A stretch of 26,250 nucleotides of DNA from Gaiellasilicea sp035645095 (GTDB lineage: Bacteria > Actinomycetota > Thermoleophilia > Gaiellales > Gaiellaceae). Position 1 is the first letter of the stretch, and each line of letters begins with the position of its first letter. Positions 15,364 to 20,900 of the stretch are shown piece by piece. The translations under genes and the position numbers were made by a program. The stretch lies in contig DASQNG010000034.1 of the NCBI GenBank assembly GCA_035645095.1, forward strand, positions 1-26,250, given 5' to 3'. Below the pieces are notes generated by a model. It saw only the letters and a program-made list of their open reading frames with translations, ran no database searches and was not told the DNA's origin.

Positions 15364-15558
15364 CTATGGCGCCAGCGTCGCCGCGGGCCGCCGGCGCGCG
15401 AGGCGCTGGGCGAGCACGACGAGTGGGCAGGGGTCGGGCCGGAGGCGCCGGCGGAGGTGCGGACGGCCCGCGCCCGCGGCGTAGGCGCGCAGGCCCGCGG
15501 TGACGCGCTCCTCGTGCCGGCTCCGGACCCAATCGTGGCTGAGAGCTCCTGCATGCAT
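15364..15558 (-). CDS. Small basic ORF, unknown function
   Basis: A 64-residue ORF starts at ATG 15558 (M-H-A-G-A-L-S-H-D-W-V-R-S-R). A good GGGGAGG Shine-Dalgarno sequence lies 6 nt upstream, codons end mostly in G/C like neighbours, and a near-consensus promoter plus operator cluster lies upstream. The product is basic, rich in arginine and alanine, with two cysteine-poor helical segments (H-E-E-R-V-T-A-G-L-R-A-Y-A; V-V-L-A-Q-R-L-A-R-R). No family is recognised. A chance frame cannot be excluded. Confidence 0.45.
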   Translation of the reverse strand: MHAGALSHDWVRSRHEERVTAGLRAYAAGAGRPHLRRRLRPDPCPLVVLAQRLARRRPAATLAP

Positions 15559-15594
15559 GGGTTCCTCCCCATCTGGCGCTACCTGAGCCACCCA

Positions 15595-15765
15595 TTGCGG
15601 TGCTCTGTATACGCCGTAAGTGTACGCCGTACGTTAGACGTACAACGTAAGCCTGTCAAGCGCATATGGGATCGCCTGGCGAGCGCCGACGAGCCGAGCG
15701 ACTCTTTCCTCGCGCTCGTCGCGCTCGCGCTGCTCGGGCTCGCGATCCTCCGGTTCGCAACGTGA
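15595..15765 (+). CDS. Small single-pass membrane protein (start uncertain)
   Basis: The frame ends V-K-R-I-W-D-R-L-A-S-A-D-E-P, then one clear membrane helix, L-V-A-L-A-L-L-G-L-A-I-L, and a TGA at 15763. The last 37 codons look genuinely coding, but their natural N-terminus falls on a GTC (15655), so the start is unclear: in-frame options are TTG 15595 (given here) or ATG 15553. The upstream part runs through the operator cluster and is unlikely to be coding. It may have lost its start codon, or use a non-standard one. A 17-bp inverted repeat follows the stop. Confidence 0.35.
   Translation: MRCSVYAVSVRRTLDVQRKPVKRIWDRLASADEPSDSFLALVALALLGLAILRFAT
15607..15659 (-). promoter_or_regulatory. 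Promoter with a cluster of palindromic operators
   Basis: On the minus strand TTGACA (15654-15659) and TAACGT (15631-15636) are separated by 17 bp, the best promoter match in the window. A perfect palindrome, GTACGTTAGACGTAC (15629-15643), covers the -10. TACGCCGTA at 15610-15618 and 15623-15631 are two more palindromes 13 bp apart, downstream of the -10. This is the layout of a tightly repressed promoter, as used by TetR-type repressors. It reads towards the small ORF ending at 15364. Confidence 0.6.
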
Positions 15766-15768
15766 GCG

Positions 15769-15807
15769 CGCGAAGGCGGTGGAGCCTCGCGCTCCACCGC
15801 CTTCGCG
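15769..15807. terminator. Perfect 17-bp inverted repeat between small ORF and tRNA-Sec
   Basis: CGCGAAGGCGGTGGAGC, loop CTCGC, and its exact reverse complement. It begins 3 nt after the small ORF stop and 13 nt beyond the tRNA-Sec 3' end in the other direction, so it can terminate both converging transcripts. No T-run is present on either side. Confidence 0.7.
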
Positions 15808-15820
15808 TGCTGCACTCGAG

Positions 15821-15913
15821 CGGAGCGGCCCCGGAGTCGAACCGAGCAAGCCGTGGGCTACACGACCGGGCCGGTTTTGAAGACCGGCTGGGCCACCGGG
15901 CCCGTGCCGCTCC
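15821..15913 (-). tRNA. selC: Selenocysteine tRNA (anticodon TCA)
   Basis: The 93-nt RNA folds as bacterial tRNA-Sec. The acceptor stem has 8 bp (GGAGCGGC / GCCGCTCC, discriminator G). The D arm is GGGCC-CGGT-GGCCC with a 4-nt loop; the anticodon arm CCGGT-CTTCAAA-ACCGG carries TCA, which reads UGA. A long variable arm pairs GTCGTG with CACGGC, and the T arm is CTCGG-TTCGACT-CCGGG. The 8+5 acceptor/T helix and the long variable arm separate it from ordinary tRNAs. CCA is not encoded. It lies 35 bp downstream of the Ig-like gene on the same strand and in the same neighbourhood as selA and selB. Seryl-tRNA-Sec made from it is the substrate of SelA. Confidence 0.97.
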
Positions 15914-15948
15914 GCGGCGAGCGTAGCGACACGGGCCTCGGGGACCGG

Positions 15949-16995
15949 CTAGGCGGGCCTGACCGTGATTTGGACGAGCCGGCGGGTCGAGATGCCGGCG
16001 AGCGGGTTCTCACCCGGCTTACGGGCGCGCAGGAAGAAGACGACGGAGGCTCCGCGCACCATCGGCAGCCGCGCCGTCGGCCGGAACGTGATCGTGGCGA
16101 TGCCCTGGCCGTTCGTCACCGTCTCCGGCGTCTGCGTCACCCGGCCGAACGGCAGGCCGCTCGCGAACACCGCAGCACCCTGGATCAGCCGGCCGCGGGT
16201 GTCGCTGACGCGGACGCGGAGGGTGATCGTGGTCGTCCGGTTCGGGATCGTCTTCGGCGTGAACGAGACGCCGGAGATGACGAGCCGGTCGGGCAGTGAC
16301 ACGACGGCCACCGGGATCGCGGGACCGCCGGTGGCCGCCCGAACGACACCGCTCTGCGCGGAGGTCGCCCTCGTGGTGCCGCGCGGGTTGCGGGCCCGCA
16401 CCTCCACCCGCAGCGTCCGGCCGACGTCTTCGGCGCGTACGCCGTAGGTGCCCCCGCGCGAGCCGGTGTCGGCGCAGGCGCCGCCCGCCGCGTCACAGCG
16501 GAGCCAGACGAACGTGAACGTCGGCGCGCCACTCCACGCACCCGGGTCGGCTGTGAGCGTGCCTCCGACGACCGCCGTGCCCGAGATCGTCGGCGGGGCC
16601 GTGTTCTGCGGCGGGACGTTCGCGGCGATGAGCGGCGTGAACGCGGAACGGGCCGTCCGCGCGCCGTCGGCGTTCCGTGCCGTCACCTCGACGACGAGCG
16701 AGCGGCCGACGTCACGTGCGACGAGCCGGTACCGCTGCGAGGTGGCGCCCGAGATGGCGCGGCAGTCCTCGTTGTCGCACCGCAGCCACCGGTACGAGAA
16801 CGACGTCGGGCCGTTCGACCAGCTTCCGGTCGAGGCGGTCAGCGTCGAACCTTCGCGGTAGGAGCCGCTGATCTCCGGCGGCGAGGTCGAGCGAGGCGGT
16901 GCGGCGAGCGCCGCGGACGCGGCGACGAGCGCGGTCAGCGCCGCCGCGAGCAGCCCGAGCAGGGCCGTCCGGCGACGTGAGATAGCGAGATGCAT
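15949..16995 (-). CDS. Secreted protein with repeated Ig-like domains
   Basis: The 348-residue protein starts at ATG 16995 (M-H-L-A-I-S-R-R-R-T) after a GGGGGG Shine-Dalgarno stretch; an upstream open extension has no homology. A signal peptide (R-R-R, then L-L-G-L-L-A-A-A-L-T-A-L-V) ends near A-L-A-A at about residue 32. Two tandem domains of about 88 residues follow, each with P-P-x-I-S-G, T-L-T-A, W-L-R-C-D, a second cysteine and D-V-G-R-x-L-x-V-E-V; the paired cysteines probably form a disulfide. A third region (about 225-348) resembles a bacterial Ig-like/invasin-type beta-sandwich (T-I-T-L-R-V-R-V-S-D-T-R-G; G-I-A-T-I-T-F). It is exported, probably cell-surface or matrix. No catalytic motif is seen, and no link to selenium is evident. 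Confidence 0.82.
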   Translation of the reverse strand: MHLAISRRRTALLGLLAAALTALVAASAALAAPPRSTSPPEISGSYREGSTLTASTGSWSNGPTSFSYRWLRCDNEDCRAISGATSQRYRLVARDVGRSLVVEVTARNADGARTARSAFTPLIAANVPPQNTAPPTISGTAVVGGTLTADPGAWSGAPTFTFVWLRCDAAGGACADTGSRGGTYGVRAEDVGRTLRVEVRARNPRGTTRATSAQSGVVRAATGGPAIPVAVVSLPDRLVISGVSFTPKTIPNRTTTITLRVRVSDTRGRLIQGAAVFASGLPFGRVTQTPETVTNGQGIATITFRPTARLPMVRGASVVFFLRARKPGENPLAGISTRRLVQITVRPA

Positions 16996-17152
16996 GTGTC
17001 CCCCCTGTTCTGGAAGCGGTTGCACCCGTTGTGACGACTTCGCTGGTGCGGAGGTTTGCGGGGTGGCGGCAGGTCTTTCGGAGACCGTGCGGAACGGTTG
17101 CGGGGTGAGGCGAGGGGGAACGACCCTTGCGACCCCGACCGAAAGGATCTCA

Positions 17153-17296
17153 ATGCCACTGCTCTGGATCGTCGTGATCATCCTGATCATCCTCGCCGTC
17201 GGCGGCGGCGTCGCCGTCAGCAACCTGCTCTGGCTGCTGCTCGTCGTGGCGCTGATCGTGGCCCTATTCGCGTTCATGGGCGGCCGGCGCGTCTAG
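17153..17296 (+). CDS. Small hydrophobic membrane protein
   Basis: The 47-residue protein starts at ATG 17153, preceded by a GAAAGGA Shine-Dalgarno sequence. It consists of two hydrophobic helices (W-I-V-V-I-I-L-I-I-L-A-V and L-L-W-L-L-L-V-V-A-L-I-V) joined by a glycine-rich turn, and ends G-G-R-R-V. This matches the widespread DUF5670/lmo0937-like small membrane proteins, which have no known function. It is divergent from the Ig-like gene and 63 bp ahead of the selenoprotein gene. Confidence 0.8.
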   Translation: MPLLWIVVIILIILAVGGGVAVSNLLWLLLVVALIVALFAFMGGRRV

Positions 17297-17359
17297 GCGC
17301 GCCGCCCGACGGGCAAACCGGCGTCACCCGCGGCCGGCGCCGCACCCGAGGGCCACCCG

Positions 17360-17902
17360 GTGCCGCATCTCCGCCTGATCGACGTCGCCGAGGCGACGGG
17401 CGCGCTCCGTGCCGAATACGACGCGGCGATCGCGCGCGCCGGCAAGGTCTTCAACATCGTGAAGGCGATGAGCCTCCGCCCGAGTGTCCTCGGACGCTCG
17501 ATGGCGCTCTACCGGGAGATCATGTTCGGCCCGTCCGGCCTCTCACGACAGCAGCGAGAGCTGCTCGCGACGGTGGTCTCCCGCACGAACGAGTGCTTCT
17601 ACTGAACGCACGCGCACGCCAACGACCTCCGTGCCGAGGGCGCCGACGACACGCTCGCCACCTGTGCCGAGCACGACTACCGCGACGCCGAGCTCGAACC
17701 GCCCGTGCGCGCGCTCTGCGACTTCGCCGTGCAGTTGACGCGGGCGCCCGCGAGCGTCGACGGGGCCGCCGTGGAGGAGCTCCGGGAGCACGGCTGGGAC
17801 GACGCCGCGATCCACGACGCGATCCAGGTGGTCGCCTACTTCAACTACGTGAACCGCGTCGCCGAGGCCGTCGGGATCGAGCCGGAGCCCGACTGGCGCT
17901 AG
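17360..17902 (+). CDS. AhpD-like / peroxidase-related selenoprotein (UGA = Sec82)
   Basis: A GTG start (V/M-P-H-L-R-L-I-D-V-A-E-A-T-G) opens a 180-residue protein if the TGA at 17603-17605 is read as selenocysteine. The N-terminal half (I-M-F-G-P-S-G-L-S-R, then E-L-L-A-T-V-V-S-R-T-N-E-C-F-Y) matches the carboxymuconolactone decarboxylase/AhpD superfamily, peroxidase-related subgroup. The UGA falls exactly on the second catalytic cysteine: E78-x-C79-x-x-U82-x3-H86, versus E-x-C-x-x-C-x3-H in the family. The same frame continues after the UGA with family-like sequence (H-A-N-D-L-R-A-E-G, later Y-F-N-Y-V-N-R-V-A-E-A-V-G) to a TAG. selC, selB and selA lie around it. It probably reduces peroxides or transfers thiol redox equivalents. 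A gene finder would report two fragments, 17360-17605 and about 17705-17902. Confidence 0.9.
17603..17642 (+). promoter_or_regulatory. UGA-Sec codon with candidate bacterial SECIS hairpin
   Basis: Downstream of the UGA (17603-17605) CCTC (17626-17629) pairs with GAGG (17636-17639) around the 6-nt loop CGTGCC, and CG/CG (17623-17624 with 17641-17642) extends it across an A.G mismatch. The loop starts 24 nt after the UGA and contains GU, both features of the loosely conserved bacterial SECIS bound by SelB. The stem is short, so this is a candidate only. Confidence 0.5.
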
Positions 17903-17935
17903 TGGCACCTTGGCGACGAGCCCCGTCGCCACTAG
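17899..17935. terminator. Nested inverted repeats between selenoprotein gene and selB
   Basis: TGGCGACG (17911-17918) and CGTCGCCA (17924-17931) form an 8-bp stem with a 5-nt loop. A second, alternative 8-bp pairing joins CTAGTGGC (17899-17906) with GCCACTAG (17928-17935), and each of these arms contains one gene's TAG stop. The site probably ends both converging transcripts. There is no T-run. Confidence 0.55.
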
Positions 17936-19557
17936 CTACGCGTCGAGCGCCGGAGCACGCGGGCGTCGGCGACGCGGCGGGTGACGCCGTCGGCGTCGAG
18001 GCGCTCGAGCAGCAGCTGGGCGTCGCGGCGGCCGACGCCGGCGAGGTCGCGGAAGCGGGCGAGCGTGAGGTGCCCCGCCGCCTTCAGCTCCTGGACGGCG
18101 AGCTCGCGGGCGCGGGCGTACGAGGCCGAAGAGACGGCGTGGCCGCGACCGAGGCGAACGAGTGGTCCCTCCCCCTCGAGATACCGCGCGAGCTCCGCGT
18201 CGGCCACGGGCGCCGCAGCGGGCGCCGCCGCCTCGACGGCCGCGAGGAGGGCAGCCGCCTCGGCGGCCCGCGCGCCGAGGCTCGCGGCCGCGCCCGGGCG
18301 GTAGAGCCGCGAGCCGCGCCGCTCGAAGGGCAGCTGCGCGAGGACGTCACGCGCCCACGGCTCGGTCGGCGCCGGTACCCCCGGGTCGAGCGGGTCGGCA
18401 CCGGCGAGCGCCTCCTCGATTCGGCCACGGAAGCCGGCGAGCCACGGCTCCGACCACTGCCAGCGCCCGTCACGGAGCACCGGCGCGTGCAGCTCGGCCT
18501 CACCGCGTGCCGCGCGGCCGAAGCGCCCGGCGTCGGCGTGCCGCGGCGGCACGGCGTCGAGGACGACTCCACCCCCGACCGTCGTCTCGCCGCGGAGGAC
18601 GACGCGGTCGCCGCGCGCCGCGACGACGGGTGCGGCGAGGCGGAGCTGCGCGAACCGCCCCGCTCGGACGACCCGCGCCGGCACCGCGGCCGTGCCGTGG
18701 TGAACGTGGAGGCGCGCTCCGTCGGGGATCGGCACGACCTCGTCGAGCTCGACGTCGAGCCGGTAGCTGGCCTGGAATGCGCCGCGCGAGACGAGCGCGT
18801 CGCCGCGCCGCAGCTCCCGCCGCTCGACCCCGGTCAGCGCCACCGCGACACGCTGCCCCGCCTGCGCCCGCTCGACCGCCTCGTCGTGCACCTGCACCGA
18901 GCGCACCCTCGCCTCCCGCCCGCGCGGCGCGGCGAGGAGCGTGTCGCCCGCTGCCACGGAGCCGGAGCGGAGCGTCCCGGTGGCGACGGTGCCGATCCCG
19001 TGCAGCGTGAACACGCGGTCGACGTGCAGGCGCACGGGCGCGTCGATCTCGTGGCGAGAGCTGGTCGCCGCGGCGAGCCGCCGCAGCTCCGCCCGGAGCT
19101 CGTCCAGCCCGAGGCCGGTTTGGGCGCTGACGGCGACGGCTGGAGCGGACGGGACGAGCTCGCCTGCCTCCGCGAGTGCGAGCTCGAGCGTCTCCGCGTC
19201 GACGGCGTCGGCCTTCGTCACCGCGACGACGCCGTGCTCGACCCCGAGGAGCCGCAGGATCGCGAGGTGCTCGTGCGTCTGCGGCCGCGCGCCCTCGCCG
19301 GCGTCGACGACGAGCAGGAACAGGTCGATCCCGGTCGCGCCGGCGACCATCGCGCGGACGAACCGCTCGTGGCCGGGGACGTCGACGAGCGACAGCCGCA
19401 CGCCGTCTCCGAGATCGAGCGGCGCGTAGCCGAGCTCGATCGAGATGCCGCGCCTGCGCTCGTCCGGCAGGCGGTCCGTGTCCTTTCCCGTCAGGGCGCG
19501 TACGAGCCACGTCTTGCCGTGGTCGACGTGGCCGGCGGTGCCTACCGTGAGCGGCAC
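17932..19557 (-). CDS. selB: Selenocysteine-specific translation elongation factor
   Basis: The 541-residue GTPase starts at GTG (V/M-P-L-T-V-G-T-A-G-H-V-D-H-G-K-T). G1 is at residues 6-16, the switch R-R-R-G-I-S-I-E-L-G-Y-A follows, G3 D-V-P-G-H is at 59-63, G4 T-K-A-D at 114-117 and G5 S-A-Q near 144. D-T-D-R-L-P-D-E-R-R-R-G-I-S-I is characteristic of SelB rather than EF-Tu. Domains II-III follow, and a C-terminal winged-helix region (ending with G-V-G-R-R-D-A-Q-L-L-L-E-R-L) should bind the SECIS. It is shorter than E. coli SelB (614 residues). It delivers Sec-tRNA-Sec to UGA. The start lies 16 bp inside selA. Confidence 0.96.
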   Translation of the reverse strand: MPLTVGTAGHVDHGKTWLVRALTGKDTDRLPDERRRGISIELGYAPLDLGDGVRLSLVDVPGHERFVRAMVAGATGIDLFLLVVDAGEGARPQTHEHLAILRLLGVEHGVVAVTKADAVDAETLELALAEAGELVPSAPAVAVSAQTGLGLDELRAELRRLAAATSSRHEIDAPVRLHVDRVFTLHGIGTVATGTLRSGSVAAGDTLLAAPRGREARVRSVQVHDEAVERAQAGQRVAVALTGVERRELRRGDALVSRGAFQASYRLDVELDEVVPIPDGARLHVHHGTAAVPARVVRAGRFAQLRLAAPVVAARGDRVVLRGETTVGGGVVLDAVPPRHADAGRFGRAARGEAELHAPVLRDGRWQWSEPWLAGFRGRIEEALAGADPLDPGVPAPTEPWARDVLAQLPFERRGSRLYRPGAAASLGARAAEAAALLAAVEAAAPAAAPVADAELARYLEGEGPLVRLGRGHAVSSASYARARELAVQELKAAGHLTLARFRDLAGVGRRDAQLLLERLDADGVTRRVADARVLRRSTRS

Positions 19558-20831
19558 GCGCGTACCGCCGCTGCGACCGCGGCTGCCTCGGTGTCCGTCA
19601 GCGTCCTGCAGTCGAGCAGCGTGCGCCCGTCGCGCACCACGGCGACGACGGGCGGCTCGTGCGCGCGCAGCGCGGCCGCCAACTCCTCCTCCACCGCGCA
19701 CGCGAAGCTCGGCAGCTCCGCGAGCGGCAGCGCGCCGCCGCCGACCCGGGCGACGGTCTCCTCGACGGAACCGCCCGTCTCCGCGGCCAGTCGCTCCGCC
19801 CGCACCCGCACCTCCTCCGCCGGCTCGCGGACCATCCGCAGGACAGGGAGCTCGTGCGGCCGTTCGAGCGCGACGGCGAGCGTGCCCTCGAGCGCGGCGA
19901 GCGAGAGCTTGTCGGCCCGCAGCGCCCGCGCGAGCGGATGCCGCCGGAGCTGCTCCACCAGTTCCGCGCGGCCCACGACGATCCCGGCCTGCGGGCCCCC
20001 GAGCAGCTTGTCGCCGGAGAAGCAGACGAGGTCGGCGCCGGCGGCGAGGGACTGGGCGGGGGTCGGCTCGCCCGCCAGCTCGACGAGGGCGCCCGAACCG
20101 AGGTCGTCGAGGAGCGGCAGCCCGGCGCGGCGCGCGACCGCCGCCAGCTCGGCGAGGGCGGGCCGCTCGGTGAAGCCCAGGACGCGGAAGTTCGACTGGT
20201 GCACCCGGAGGAGCAGCGCCGTCTGCGGGCCCACGCCCCGCTCGTAATCGGCGGCGCGCGTGCGGTTCGTCGTGCCGACCTCGACGAGCCGCGCGCCCGA
20301 GCGCTCCAGCACCTCGGGGATCCGGAACCCGTCGCCGATCTCGATCAGCTCGCCGCGCGAGACGACCACCTCCCGCCCCTCCGCGAGCGCCGCGAGCGCG
20401 AGCAGCATTGCCGCGGCGTTGTTGTTCACGACGAGCGCTGCCTCCGCGCCCGTCAGCCGCCGCAGCAGCGGCGCGAGGTGGTCCTGCCGCGACCCGCGCG
20501 TGCCGTCGTCAAGGTCGTACTCCAGGTTCGAGTAGCCGGCCGCGGCGGCGACGCGCTCGACGGCCGCCGGCGCGAGCGGCGCACGACCGAGGTTCGTGTG
20601 CACGACGACGCCGGTCGCGTTCAGCACCGCCCGCAGCCGCGGCCGCCGGAGCTCCGCGAGGTCGGCGAGCGCGCCGTCGACCACGTCCCCAGGGACGCGA
20701 CCGGCCCGCAGCTCCGCGCGCGCCCGTTCGAGCGCGCCCCGCGCTGCGGCCAGCGCCAGCTCCCGCGGCTCGCCGGCGAGCCGCTCGTCCCGCAGCAGCG
20801 CGTCGACCGACGGCAGGTCGCGGAGTCGCAT
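19542..20831 (-). CDS. selA: L-seryl-tRNA(Sec) selenium transferase
   Basis: The 429-residue PLP enzyme converts seryl-tRNA-Sec to selenocysteinyl-tRNA-Sec using selenophosphate. The ATG at 20831 (M-R-L-R-D-L-P-S-V-D-A-L-L) gives the typical SelA N-terminus. Visible signatures: N-A-T-G-V-V-V-H-T-N-L-G-R-A-P-L at 71-86, N-N-N-A-A-A at 136-141, R-G-E-L-I-E-I-G-D-G-F-R-I-P and the PLP lysine K275 in F-S-G-D-K-L-L-G-G-P-Q. Slightly shorter than E. coli SelA (463). It overlaps selB by 16 bp, so the pair is coupled. A TAGACT -10 box ends 7 nt before the ATG. Selenophosphate synthetase (selD), which makes its donor, is not in the window. Confidence 0.97.
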   Translation of the reverse strand: MRLRDLPSVDALLRDERLAGEPRELALAAARGALERARAELRAGRVPGDVVDGALADLAELRRPRLRAVLNATGVVVHTNLGRAPLAPAAVERVAAAAGYSNLEYDLDDGTRGSRQDHLAPLLRRLTGAEAALVVNNNAAAMLLALAALAEGREVVVSRGELIEIGDGFRIPEVLERSGARLVEVGTTNRTRAADYERGVGPQTALLLRVHQSNFRVLGFTERPALAELAAVARRAGLPLLDDLGSGALVELAGEPTPAQSLAAGADLVCFSGDKLLGGPQAGIVVGRAELVEQLRRHPLARALRADKLSLAALEGTLAVALERPHELPVLRMVREPAEEVRVRAERLAAETGGSVEETVARVGGGALPLAELPSFACAVEEELAAALRAHEPPVVAVVRDGRTLLDCRTLTDTEAAAVAAAVRACRSR

Positions 20832-20838
20832 CGGCAGG

Positions 20839-20844
20839 AGTCTA
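20839..20844 (-). promoter_or_regulatory. -10 box of selAB
   Basis: TAGACT on the minus strand, ending 7 nt before the selA ATG; likely leaderless. The same hexamer precedes purD. Confidence 0.5.
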
Positions 20845-20884
20845 GGCGCCCGCTCCCGCGGCGGCCGACTGCTGATTTCCCTGC

Positions 20885-20891
20885 TAATACT
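20885..20891 (+). promoter_or_regulatory. -10 box of the VanW-family gene
   Basis: TAATACT, preceded by TGC (an extended -10-like context), ends 9 nt before the GTG at 20901. The transcript would be leaderless or nearly so. It is divergent from selA. Confidence 0.5.
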
Positions 20892-20900
20892 GTTGCCGGC

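Noticed and set aside
17603..17605. The TGA as a sequencing error or pseudogene mutation
   Set aside because: It sits precisely on a catalytic cysteine codon position, the frame is intact on both sides, and selA, selB and selC are adjacent. Recoding is the simpler explanation, though resequencing would settle it.
17056..20247. A 1063-codon open frame on the plus strand
   Set aside because: It is antisense to selB and part of selA, with arginine/alanine-rich translation and no family motif; it is a by-product of the GC-rich codon bias of the real genes.
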